In this document: in pieces, positions 22,701 through 32,297 of the stretch
How the letters are laid out: every line of letters starts with the position of its first letter
Numbering within the stretch: position 1 is the first letter of the stretch
Origin: Anisus vortex
Taxonomy: Eukaryota > Mollusca > Gastropoda > Planorbidae
Direction: 5' to 3'
DNA length: 64,000 nucleotides
Assembly: GCA_949126835.1 (NCBI GenBank)
Contig: OX421507.1
Coordinates: 31,944,882 to 32,008,881 of the forward strand
Program-made: the position numbers and the translations under genes
The notes under the pieces: model-generated
The model's input: the letters and a program-made list of their open reading frames with translations, nothing else
Told to the model about the DNA's origin: nothing
Database searches by the model: none

Positions 22701-24246
22701 TGCTGCATAAACTCTGGACCACTTCCAGCTTTCCTTTCCTTGCAGCTCTCATAACAGCCGTGCATCCAGACTTGTCCTCAGCGTTCACCTCACATTTGTT
22801 CTGTATGAGGTAGGACACAGTGTCCAGATGTCCATTCTCTGATGCCCACATCAGGGCAGTGCAACTGCTGGAATCTTTAACATGCAGGTTGTCCCCGTAG
22901 TTATGTAGAGCTTGGACTGTGGACAAATAGCCCATGAACGCTGACCACATGAGGGCAGTGAAGCCGTTGGTGTCCTTAGCCCGAAGGTCAGCACCTTGAT
23001 CTAGCAGTACACTTACAGTTTCCTTGCGGCCGAACAAAGCAGCAAAAATTAGCGCTGTGAAGCCTTGTTTGCTGACGGCAATTACGTCAGCCTCATGTCG
23101 GCATAGTAGTTCAACAACTTCAGTTTTACCTGCAAAGGAAGCACACATAACAGGGGTTACGCCGTCAACGTCATGGGCATTGACATGACAACCCAAGTCA
23201 ATCAGCACTTGTGCCGTTGTCACATGACCTTCATAGGCTGTACTCATCAAGGGAGTCCACCCTGAATAACTGCTCAAGTTGACATCTGCATTGTGTTTGC
23301 TCAACATTTGAACAACGCTGTTGCTTCTGCTTTTGGCAGCATGCAGCAATGCTGACCAGCCATCTCTATCTTGTGCATTAACATTACATCCTTTTTTTAT
23401 ACAGAATTTCACAATCTTTTCATTTCCTCCTTCAGCGGCACACATTAGAACTGTCTTTCCTTGGGAATTTTTAGCATTGATGTCGGCATCGTTATAGCAG
23501 AGCAGCTTAAAAATCTTACAGTTGGCAGCTGCATACATTAAAGCAGTCATTCCCTTCTGATCCCTCAAGTTTAAATTACAAGAGTACCGCAGGAGAGTCT
23601 TGACAACTTTGAGATGACCTTTGATGGATGCATAAACCAGCGCTGTCCAACCAATGTTGTTTACAGCATTAACGTTTGCATCATTTTTACACAATATTTC
23701 AACCGCTAAAGATCTCCCATTGCAGGCAGCGGTCATCAAAGGCGTCACGTCACTCGTATCTTTAGAGTTAACATCACAATTATGCAAAATCAAATACTCG
23801 ATAATGCTGTTGTGTCCTCTGTGGGCCGCAAAGAACAGGGCTGTTTTACCAGGTTGCGTTCTAGCATTGACATCAGCCTTATTCTGGCATAATACTTGGA
23901 CAACATCACGATGACCCCTTTTGGCAGCCAGCAACAGAGCCGTCCAACCGGTCAGGGTCCGTTCGTTGACATCACAGTTATGCTTCAAAAGCAGCTGCAC
24001 GACGTCGAGCCTGCCTCCCCAGGCGGCACACATCAACGCTGTTATGTTACTTTTGTTGGCGACCTTTGGGTCACAGCCATGTTCCAGCAATGTTATGACG
24101 ATAGGGACATGGCCTTTCAAGGAAGCGATCATTAGTGGCGTACAGCCACTGCTGTCTGGCACGTTAGCATTTACGCCATGAGTAAGAGCATGAATCAATT
24201 TTTCCAAGTCTCCGCTGTGAGCACCATCATAGAGACATTTCTCCAT
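19214..24246 (-). CDS. Ankyrin-repeat protein with C-terminal RHIM/amyloid-like motif, three coding exons
   Basis: Exons 24246-22566, 21984-21726 and 19703-19214 total 2430 nt (809 aa plus stop). All donors and acceptors are GT/AG and both intron phases match (1, then 2). Residues 1-555 are about 16-17 tandem 33-residue ANK repeats (consensus G-TALMxAAxxGH--VVxxLLxxxADVNA), a protein-protein interaction solenoid. Exon 2 encodes a proline/serine-rich linker and an acidic patch. Exon 3 opens with NVNIENATYVLTGDNGTI near residues 656-673. Its pattern of beta-prone residues before G-D-N resembles RIP homotypic interaction motifs and related amyloid signalling motifs. A glutamate cluster and a basic C terminus follow. 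I infer a cytosolic scaffold, possibly in innate immune signalling. The ANK call is firm; the motif call is tentative. A 5'-UTR intron is likely because TTTTCAG lies four bases before the ATG. Confidence 0.85.
19808..20065 (+). mobile_element. SINE-A copy, near full length
   Basis: The best tRNA-like head in the family: GGCATGGTGGCAGAGGGGC, then GGTCCTGGGTTCAAATCC. The body and the tail CAGACGGGATA follow. It lies in intron 2 of the ankyrin gene, opposite strand. Confidence 0.9.
20136..20639. mobile_element. hAT-like MITE (504 bp)
   Basis: Ends are CAGGGTTCTTAC on the left and GTACGAACCCTG on the right, inverted copies of each other. Inside, CCAGGAGTT words recur in both orientations near each end. 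Flanking 8-mers are only partly alike, so the target duplication has decayed or was never perfect. Confidence 0.7.
20727..20865. repeat. 27-bp tandem repeat, 5 copies
   Basis: Unit GTGGCAGCACTCAAAGTGTC plus ACTCCTA, with single-base differences between units. Confidence 0.93.
20870..21715. other. Intronic AT-rich DNA of the ankyrin gene
   Basis: A SINE-A body remnant (GCATTGCATTGGCCACACAA) sits at 20935-20990. The rest shows no feature apart from a short TA run near 21555. Confidence 0.5.
21726..21984 (-). CDS. Ankyrin-repeat gene, coding exon 2 (linker)
   Basis: 259 nt between acceptor TTTTCCCCCAG and donor GTACGT. It encodes a serine/proline-rich start, then a helix-prone FNYKEFSDHMKRCAEDYIRS segment and an acidic NDEDD patch. 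It is GC-rich, unlike its flanks, which supports coding status. No named domain was recognised. Confidence 0.75.
22078..22160 (+). mobile_element. SINE-A head fragment
   Basis: tRNA-like: GCAGAGCGGTCGGCTGG and GGTTCTGGGTTCGAATCG. It breaks off after GAAGAAGGC. Confidence 0.7.
22233..22440 (-). mobile_element. SINE-A copy
   Basis: Reverse-oriented body: ATCCTGTCAGACC tail, CATACTAGGGGATTGTG, CCATCAGAGCTGGGTAGACT, ending with the head side near CCAGGACCTTC. It faces the + strand head fragment just upstream. Confidence 0.85.
22566..24246 (-). CDS. Ankyrin-repeat gene, coding exon 1
   Basis: 560 codons plus one base, ending AGT T|GTAAGT. All ANK repeats are in this one exon. The open frame also runs seven codons upstream of this ATG, but that stretch reads through the acceptor TTTTCAG, so the internal methionine is preferred. 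Confidence 0.88.
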
Positions 24247-24284
24247 TTTCTGAAAACAATAAATCAATAAGTAATTAAATGTGT

Positions 24285-24512
24285 GGCAGATTGATCCTGT
24301 TAGAAAAACAGGTTATGGGTTCGAATCCCGGTGAAGGCTAGGATTTGTTACCAGTACTTGGGGGTTACCTCTGAATCTACCTAGCTATGATAGGTATCTG
24401 ACATAGTTGGGGTAAAGTAAGCCAAGTAAGCAATGACAACAAAAACTGATGAATGCTGCTTCATCTGCCCTATGATAAGTTTGGCCTGAGGCGTACTTTT
24501 ACTTCTTTTTTT
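24285..24512 (+). mobile_element. SINE-A copy
   Basis: GGTTCGAATCCCGGTGAAGG head-body junction, CTACCTAGCTATGATAGG, then GCTGCTTCATCTGCCCTATG. It starts just upstream of ankyrin coding exon 1, in the likely 5'-UTR intron or promoter. Confidence 0.82.
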
Positions 24513-24941
24513 TACTTATCAGTCCTAGTTTCTGCACTATAACTATTAACCATATAAATATATATTGTTACGTACAACTAGAAGATTCTAGTATACGTTA
24601 TATATTTGTCCTGTTATGAGTCACAGCCTCTTATTTGTTTTTGTTTTTTTGTCTTTTGTATGCGGTCGCCGGGTAACGTCACACTTCAGCGCACGCCAAA
24701 GCAAATTTTATTCTTTTATTTCTTTTGTTTTGACCTGTGGTCATTTCTTTTTTTTTCTAGAACAAGTTAATGTGTTTCTATATATGTGTTACTGACCTTG
24801 AAATAGTTTATTTTCTAGAGAAATTCTTTTCTCGAATTTACCTTCTCAAACTACTCAAAGGTTATAAGAGACCAGACTATTAACAAGTAGTAGTTTTTCT
24901 ACACGCCTTTGCAGTTTTGTACTTTTTACTAATACATTCGG

Positions 24942-25711
24942 TAGTGACGGGACAATACCAAAATTTTTTAACGATTCCGATTCTACCCAATTATCCCGAT
25001 TCCCGATACGATTCCTGGCCATTATTACATATATGTATTAAACTTTTGCCGCCACTCGCCATGATTAATTTGGGCTCTGAAATAAAATGAATAGAAATTA
25101 ATAAATAAAAATGGTGATGACCAGATTGAGTTACAAAAACTAAACAAATACAATCGCATTGCATTTAAATAGCACTTCATCGGGTCCTTGGAACTTACAT
25201 TTTGATATGCCATAGCTCCTTCCATAAGCGATTTCGGTTTCTCTGTTCAGATGCTATTACATCTAAGGCGCTTCTTACACTTGTGCGTGGAATATGGCAG
25301 TAATCATAGCAATCAGTTTAATTTTGAATTTTAAAACTGCAAATGATCGTTCTTCTGACTTCTAAAATGTTTTTTCGCAGTTGCTACCACTATCCAAAAA
25401 GTTAGGGTACATTCATTTGGAAGATAATCTAGACTGTTACTGCATAGAGTTGGAATTAGCTTAAATTGAATGGATAGGAAAATGATCAGGAAAGAGTGAA
25501 GAAATATTAGGGAGTTAGGAACATTACGCAAACCCCCACACAATGCACTCCTGAGTTACAGCTATTTATCTTACGCCCTGTATATTTAAGAATCGTTTTG
25601 ATATCGGAATCAGGTCTGAATTATTCAGCCCCAATACGATTCCCGATACTTTGGAAAAATCCCGATATTCCGATTATTCCAATACGATTACGATTAATCG
25701 TCCCATCACTA
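24942..25711. mobile_element. hAT-like DNA transposon, non-autonomous (770 bp)
   Basis: Ends TAGTGACGGGAC and GTCCCATCACTA are inverted repeats. Flanking 8-mers are ACATTCGG and ATATTCGG (7 of 8 identical), the length expected for hAT. Both ends contain further mirrored CGATTCC/GATTCCCGATAC words. No transposase frame. Confidence 0.85.
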
Positions 25712-25751
25712 ATATTCGGACTGTGTATTTTTTTATAATTGTACACAATTT

Positions 25752-25935
25752 TCTTTGAGATCTTATCTTATAAGTTTACAGACGTTCCTTCTAGATAGAA
25801 GATTATTACGTCCACTAGGCCCAAAACTCCTGCAGGGCGACAGGGATCCATCGGTGGCAGGTTTAGAGCCAGCGACCTGTCAGTTGGTTTTTGGTTGACA
25901 GTCTGGTGAACTAACCGCTGGACCAGCAATTGTAA
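25752..25935 (-). mobile_element. SINE-B copy (LINE-tail-sharing SINE)
   Basis: On the minus strand: tRNA-like TGGTCCAGCGGTTAGTTCAC, body with CTGCAGGAGTTTTGGGCCTA, and the tail AATAATCTTCTATCTAGAAG, GAACGTCTGTAAAC, then ATAAGATAAG. The tail matches the 3' end of the LINE at 59256-60790. Confidence 0.88.
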
Positions 25936-25939
25936 TATT

Positions 25940-26405
25940 CTACTACAGGCTGTACACAATTTGTTGTTATTGTACCGCTGTACTACAATTATTCTCTTTG
26001 TGGATGTTTCTGAGGTAGAGTTTGTATTTTTTCTTTTTTGAGGATATATGTAATTGTTAACTTTATTCTTGAATCATTAATTTTTATGGCATCTTAAAGA
26101 CCAAGTGAAAAACTTTTTATCAAAATTGAGTTAACGGTTGATTTAGACTCTTTGACTAAAAAATTGATTGCTAAAGCAAGGTGACTTTTAGGATGTTGGA
26201 ACGCTGAATGAATTAAAAGTCCCATTTTGGAACACTATTATTACTATTATCAAAAAGTTGCCGATCCCTGATATATGAATATGAAATATAAGAAAAAGTA
26301 TGGGCAGGCTATACTATGGCCCTATTGACAATTGTCTAGGCCCTAGGCCCTTTATTTTTATGAATATTCAGAATATGCCTCTATATCTATACTCTATGTA
26401 TATAT
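25940..26405. other. No gene seen; trace of a hAT right end near 26255
   Basis: AAGTTGCCGATCCCTG near 26255-26271 resembles a hAT terminus, but no partner end was found. Confidence 0.4.
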
Positions 26406-26412
26406 GAATATC

Positions 26413-27597
26413 CAGACCTGCCTACCCCCCCCCCCCCCCACTGGACCCATGAGGAAGACAGCGGCTAGTTATGTGGGAGATTTTCCAACTGATGAGGAAG
26501 ATTTAGAGCAGCGTAACGAAAATACATAATAATTAATAATTATAATTATACACAAACTATAGTGACAGAGACTATTATTAATGAAAACCAATATTACCAT
26601 ATTGATAAGTACTAATGTAGAGATGTTAAAGAAAAGTGATCTCTGGTTTTATTAAATACTATTCTTTAATTATTTTGTTTATTAAAAAAGAGGGCTCTTT
26701 ATTTATTTATAGGCCTATTAACTATTATCTTTTTTTAGGCTAATTATGTTACTTGAAATTTAAAAAAAAAATGTTAACAATTCTGCAATTTACCAATAGA
26801 AGGATATTAAAGACAGGATAAAATTGGATAACAATGAAATAAAGTTGTGAACTTTTAAGAGAAAAAAAAACAAAGATTCTTTGAAAGAAGAACAACTGAA
26901 GCTGATTTATCAGGGTTAAAATTATCTATGTTACCTCCCTTGCTTACCAACTTCTTAATACATTTTAATTAATTAGTTAGAAGCTTTTAGCATCCCTATT
27001 ATAATATAAAATGTACAATTTTAGTTATTTAAGATGTTTATCTACAAAACAGAAATGTTTTGTACCCGAAGTTTATTAATTTAGTGCTAAACACAATGTG
27101 TAAATTCAGTGGCGTAAAACCTGTAAACCCCAAGGGTAAACTAAGAAGGGTATATAAGAGCTTGGTAGCCTACTGTACTGCTTGACAATCCAATCTAGTG
27201 CTAATCGATCAACTGATATAATAGGAGGTGTGCTGTGCACACTTTGGGGTTAGGACAGAATAAGAGTGGTAGGCTAGGTCGCCAAACACAAAGGAAGACA
27301 AGAGAGGCTTACCTTAATTAACAGCATAGGAGGGGTGGGGATGTTAGCTAGAAAAGTGGGGGAGACAAGATAGGCTTTCTTTAATAATATTACACAGGAG
27401 AAGTGAGGATGTTTGCAAAAAAAAAAAGCAGAATTATTAGAACTGGGTATTTAGAGACGTGTGTTGGAAAAAGAAAAAAATTAGGCCAGCTCGAAACAAA
27501 AATGCGGGAGAATTTTAAAGGTGTGCCTAAATTGGCCTAAAAGCGGAAAACACACAATGCGGAAGGAAAACACAATGCGGGAGAGTAGGCAGGTCTG
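26413..27597. mobile_element. hAT-like DNA transposon, non-autonomous (about 1.19 kb)
   Basis: Terminal inverted repeat CAGACCTGCCTAC on the left and GTAGGCAGGTCTG on the right, with flanks GAATATC and GAATATG. The same CAGACCTGCC end type occurs in the element at 41789-42609. The interior is AT-rich with a poly-C run and no transposase. Confidence 0.75.
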
Positions 27598-27663
27598 GAA
27601 TATGGCTATGGCCCATTTTTTAAGTGGCATCATTAATAATAATTATGATTATGCCACAAATAA

Positions 27664-28370
27664 TATATTATCTTATCTTATACATCACAGACGCTCCTTC
27701 TATAAATAAAAAGAAGATTATTGCGTCCGAGTCCGAGTCTAGTCTTGCATTTTTATTGATGTTTTAAATGATGTTAAGTTATTGGTTTTCCTGGTTTGTT
27801 CAGGCAACCCATTCCATGCCCGAATGCCACTCGGGAAGAAAGAGTACTTATATGCATTTGTTCTCGCATAAGAGTTAAGAGCAAGGAATGTGTTTTTGTC
27901 TTTATGTTTATCTGAGCTTTGCAACAGGTTGTTATTGTGTTGTATTTCTAAATTAGAGTTTAATGCCTTATGTATTATTACTACTTTACTCTTTGCCCTT
28001 CTGTCTTCTAGTGTTTCTAGGTTTAATGATTTGACTAATGGTGTTACTCTTGTTAATTGGGAATATTCACTAGTTATGAACCTTGCAGCTCTTTTTTGGA
28101 TTTGTTCTAATTTTTTTATGTTTTCCTTAGTTGATGGGTCCCATACAGATGCTGCATATTCTAGTATAGGCCTAACTAATGTGAGATAGCAGATAGCATT
28201 TTAGTTTTATATTCTTATATTACATTTGTTCATTTTTGTTTGATTTTTTAATTACTTCACCAATATGACTATATACTATATGAGGGTTCCAAGATAACTT
28301 ATCATTTATTATTACTCCTAGATCTAGATACTTAGCATTGTTAGTTTGAGTTAGTTCTTTATTCTTTACC
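27664..28370 (-). mobile_element. LINE fragment (3' ~700 bp)
   Basis: The second-longest copy of the LINE family. The minus strand encodes the C-terminal SFFPSGIRAWNGLPEQTRK segment near the 3' end. It carries frame breaks and an internal duplication (AGATAGCAGATAGC, near 28185) relative to the 59-60-kb copy. Confidence 0.85.
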
Positions 28371-28429
28371 ATGCATGAATGAAGTAGTTTGCTATTATTA
28401 GTAGGCTACTATTAATTTACAGTATAGTA

Positions 28430-28620
28430 TAGTGACTTAATACTTAAAATACTTAATAGTTCAATAGTCACTATAGTCTCAATAGTTGAATAGTCAATAG
28501 TCAATCATTGACTCAATGCCGAGTCAATGCTCAATGACTCACAATGACAATGCCAGTATTGACAATGGCAGTCAGTCGACTCAATGAGTCAATGAGAGTC
28601 AATCTCAATGGCCTGGCCGC
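28430..28620. repeat. Cryptically simple TCAATAGTC/GACTCAATGA region
   Basis: Short words TCAATAG and GACTCAATG recur irregularly without a fixed period, so slippage rather than unit duplication is likely. Confidence 0.8.
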
Positions 28621-28904
28621 CCTGGCTTTTGCAGCTGGCTACACCCAGCATATAGGGCCCTAACGCTAAATTATTATAAATAAAAGAATGTTAATACCAA
28701 TTACCTCATACTCATATACATTCCAAGATCTTAGCGACACAGCTAAATTTTGATAGGAATATTTTTATTGCCGGCGGGAACATACCATAATATTAAATTT
28801 GTTCTGCAGATTTTCTAGTAAACAAAATAGTTTTAATTATTTCAAAAACATCCAGATTTCTCATTTTATAAATACATAGAATTATCCAGATAATGTCTAA
28901 TCAC

Positions 28905-28955
28905 TGAGCTATATATATATTATTATATATATATTATAGCTCAGTGTGTCAAATA
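28905..28955. repeat. AT-rich palindrome
   Basis: CACTGAGCTATA and TATAGCTCAGTG flank an alternating AT core and could form a hairpin of roughly 20 bp per arm. CACTGAGCTATATAATA recurs once more near 28970. Confidence 0.75.
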
Positions 28956-29403
28956 TTCAGAAATATTATCACTGAGCTATATAATATACTCCATGCTTGA
29001 GCACTCTATGTATATATAGTTCAGTGAATATTATGCATGTCAGTGAATGATAACTCTGAACAACTTACATGCTACATACGCTCCTTCTATACAGGAGATC
29101 ATTGATATGGCAAATGGCAGCGACAAAACAATAGAAATCCGATAACTATTTGCTAGTAAAAATAGTATGCTTGCAACCTGCATCAAGCGAATAACAGAAA
29201 CTAGGTATTTTATAAAACAAACAAAATATTTAAATGTATACTAATAATATACATTTGGTGGCAGTGCTGATAGTCAGGGCTTTAACTTACTTTCACCTTG
29301 AAATTTTAAATTAATTTAAAAAGCCTTGAATCTTGATGAAGTTGAAGTTACTTGTAACTTGAATATTGAATATAGAAATTTCGAGTTAGGCTAATCATTT
29401 TAA

Positions 29404-30470
29404 GGTAATAGTGGAGAACAGCGGCCCCACGCAGAACTAAGTGTTCTAAAGAAATTTTACTGAAAATTTTTGCCTGGAGCTATTGCTTAGTGTCTAATGA
29501 ACAACGAAAGATACTTTTCTGATTAAATTTTGTGGAAAAAATTTTTTAAAGAAAAAAAACGAAGATTTTATATGAAATATTAAAACGACACCCGCCATTT
29601 TGTTTTTTTAGTAATGTGACGTCACTAAAGTTTTAATACTATCACTCTTAATCGAACCTAAAATAGCTCCAGCAGTTTAAATTTTCAGTAAAATTTCTTT
29701 AGAACATATAAAAATGTATTTAAAAACCTAAAAAAGCATTAAAAGATCACTTTCATACCTTTTTAATAGGAAATAAAACAAAAAATCCACTACATCATTT
29801 GAGACATGTCGCCATGCTTTGTCTCCTTCGATGATGCATCATGGGATACAATATCGCATTTGCGATGTGACGTGCAATTTGCCATGTTGGCCAAAAAAAA
29901 GCCAAAATAAAAAATTTTCAAAAATAAAAATACTACAAATCCATCCTTAGCCTAGAAACTAACTCTGTCCCTACTGATCCCTAAACATTAACCCTAGAGA
30001 CCCCTAACCCTAACCCTGATCCCTAACCCCTACTGACCCCTAAACCTAACCCCGATCCCTAACCCCTACTGACCCCTACTGACCCCTACTGACCCCCTAC
30101 TAATTCCTACTGAACCTACTAAACCTAAGGTATAGCCAAATAAAGAATTAAAAAAAAAAGCGTAAAATATTTTTTTGGCCACAAAATGGAGGTTCACTTT
30201 TTTTAGGACCTCGTGCACAGCATAGCATCATGGGATAAGTATAGAGCATCATGGGATATTAACAAAAACACAAGGGGACGTAACAAAGTTTTATTAACAA
30301 CAAAAAATTTCACAAAACACACAAAATTAACAAAATTTCAAAATTCAATAAAAAAATACAGAAATGCAATCGTTAAATGAAACCAACTGTTTTGTAATCA
30401 GGGCAAGTAGACCTTTAATTTGATATATGACACACGAAAATATCTCGTGGGGTCCGCGTTCTCCACTATT
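29404..30470. mobile_element. Non-autonomous TIR transposon with 11-bp target duplication
   Basis: Left end GGTAATAGTGGAGAACAGCG and right end complement AATAGTGGAGAACGCGG are inverted repeats. AATCATTTTAA flanks both sides exactly (29393-29403 and 30471-30481). The length of the duplication suggests a MULE-like or other long-TSD superfamily. The interior has CATCATGGGATA words and a block of CCCTAA-like repeats at about 29985-30120. No transposase frame. Confidence 0.8.
29985..30125. repeat. CCCTAA / CCCCTACTGA degenerate repeats
   Basis: CCCTAACCCTAACCC resembles the animal telomere repeat. It grades into CCCCTACTGA units. The block lies inside the TIR element above. Confidence 0.8.
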
Positions 30471-30519
30471 AATCATTTTAATTATTGTTATTAGGACAAC
30501 TTATGCGATAACAAATGCA

Positions 30520-30712
30520 TATAAATATAAGTACTCTTTCTTCCCGAGTGGCATTTGGCCCAATTAGGGCATGGAATGGGTTGCCTGAACAAACCAGGAA
30601 AACCAGTAACTTAAGTTGACTTAACACTTAACATCATTTAAAACATTAATAAAAATGCAAGACTAGACTCAGACCACGGATGAGCGTAGGATATAATAAT
30701 CTTCTTTATAGA
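30520..30712 (+). mobile_element. LINE 3' fragment interrupted by SINE-B
   Basis: LINE end with AAGTACTCTTTCTTCCCGAG and GACTAGACTCAGACCACGG, then the tail up to CTTTATAGAAG. SINE-B follows, and the remaining LINE tail GAGCGTCTGTAATGTATAAG resumes near 30903. The SINE therefore inserted into the LINE tail. Confidence 0.85.
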
Positions 30713-30713
30713 A

Positions 30714-30902
30714 GTAGCCGGCTGGTCCAGCGGTTAGTTCACCGGACTGGACTGTCAACCAAAAACCAACTGACAACTGACAGGTTGCGGGTTCTATCCC
30801 TGCCATTGACGGATCCCTGTCGCCCTGCAGGAGTTTTGGGCCTAGTGGACGTAATAATCTTCTACCTAGAAGGAACGTCTGTAAACTTATAAGATAAGAT
30901 AA
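30714..30902 (+). mobile_element. SINE-B copy, full length
   Basis: Box A-like TGGTCCAGCGGTTAG and box B-like GGTTCTATCCC at the head; body CTGCAGGAGTTTTGGGCC; tail TAGAAGGAACGTCTGTAAAC plus ATAAGATAAG. Nested in a LINE tail. Confidence 0.9.
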
Positions 30903-31084
30903 GAGCGTCTGTAATGTATAAGATTAGATAAGAAGATAAGGTAGCCTACAATAGAGATGCAAATCAATGCCATAAAATAAAATATTTGTGTGTTCAGTGT
31001 CTGGTATTTTATTCTAGATCATACTTTTACTAGACTAAGAATGGTCCTGCTATTAGGCCTACTCTATTAGTCTTTATTAGACTG

Positions 31085-31215
31085 TTAAACAGTTCACTTG
31101 GCTGTCAACAAAACGGCCAGGGTTCTAGCCCTGCCACTGACCAATCCCTGCTGCCCTGCAGGAGTTTTGGCCTAGTGGACGTAATACATTTTCTATCTAG
31201 AAGGAACATGTGTTT
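31085..31215 (+). mobile_element. SINE-B copy, 5' decayed
   Basis: AACGGCCAGGGTTCTAGCCC, CTGCAGGAGTTTTGGCCTAG and CTAGAAGGAAC are readable. The box A region is lost. Confidence 0.8.
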
Positions 31216-32215
31216 TAATTATAATTTAATTCTTTATGGTTTCTAGTAATGTTTACTACTTCAAGTTGTGTATGCCTACTTCAGCCAACGTACTACTTAG
31301 AATATTGTATAGGCTATTTATTTGCAAGCCTGGGTAGCCTACCTCAAAAACTACCTGTAATTTTCATAGGAGTATACTTACTGGCTCAACAAAACTCCTA
31401 GCCTATTTTTATGACAGTTGACTAGATTTTAATGCCAAACGCACATTTAGATATATAGACTTCAACAACAGCGGTACCGCTCATGTAAAAGTTGGTAAAT
31501 TTTCTGCTATGTAATTTTGCACAAGATTTAATGGCGCCTTTTAAGTATGGTCATGCTTGTTTGGCCATAAGACTGGGTATATAATGCGAACCACCAACAT
31601 CTGCATATCAAATTATAGATACATTTTTAGCAGCCATTTAATTTTAGTTGGTAAATTTATGTTCCAATTGTTTTTTCAATGAAAATTATTTTATCCCCCC
31701 CCCCCCCCCCCAAAAAAAAAAAAAGTTAAAATTGCTGAGAGTCATTTAAAAGCTAAATACTACAAATATATTATGCTTAGTCCATATAATGATATTATAC
31801 ATCAAATCTTCTTTATTAATAAAGTCTATCAGATATAATGTTTAAATCTTAAGTTAGGTACTTATACAAACAGGGTTCACCCATTTTGATAGGAAAATGA
31901 TCATGCTTTATAAAGTCTTAATTAAACTACTACTGGCTAAAATATTAAAAACTTTGGGGGAAAAGTTTAGAACTTTATAATTATTTTAAAGTTATAGTAA
32001 GAACCCTGAATTAGGAAGAATTGTCCACAATAGTAATTGTTTACCCTTATGTTAAGTGTGGGGTTTATATATTATGATTGCTTACATTTTCAGTCATCAT
32101 TTGATTATGATAGCAATGGCAAGCTAAGAAATGAATATTCTGTATTTACTTGGTGAAGTTTTAATGTATTGCTGATGACTTTTTTTTAATGTTTAATTTC
32201 AGACATTGACATTTC
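31216..32215. other. Upstream of MRPL51: AT-rich, no feature
   Basis: A poly-C/poly-A junction at about 31696-31724. The MRPL51 promoter presumably lies here or just upstream of a 5'-UTR intron (acceptor TTTAATTTCAG at about 32201-32211), but no motif is convincing. Confidence 0.4.
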
Positions 32216-32219
32216 AACA

Positions 32220-32297
32220 ATGTTTACAACAAAATTTGTGAATAGTTCTTTAGTGAGGTCTTTGATTTCCTCCGTAACAGGGAGTAACAAGCAAGGG
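32220..32297 (+). CDS. MRPL51: MRPL51 coding exon 1 (targeting peptide)
   Basis: 26 codons ending AAG CAA GGG|GTAAGT, phase 0. Assigned by its phase match to exon 2, the strong donor and the presequence-like composition, not by homology. This is the least certain exon of the gene. Confidence 0.7.

Noticed and set aside
22502..24181. Several plus-strand frames of 79-103 codons across the ankyrin exon
   Set aside because: Antisense shadows of ANK-repeat codons; they recur with the repeat period and have no independent support.
29985..30125. True interstitial telomere or chromosome-fusion scar
   Set aside because: The CCCTAA block is short, degenerate and wholly inside a TIR element with intact target duplication.
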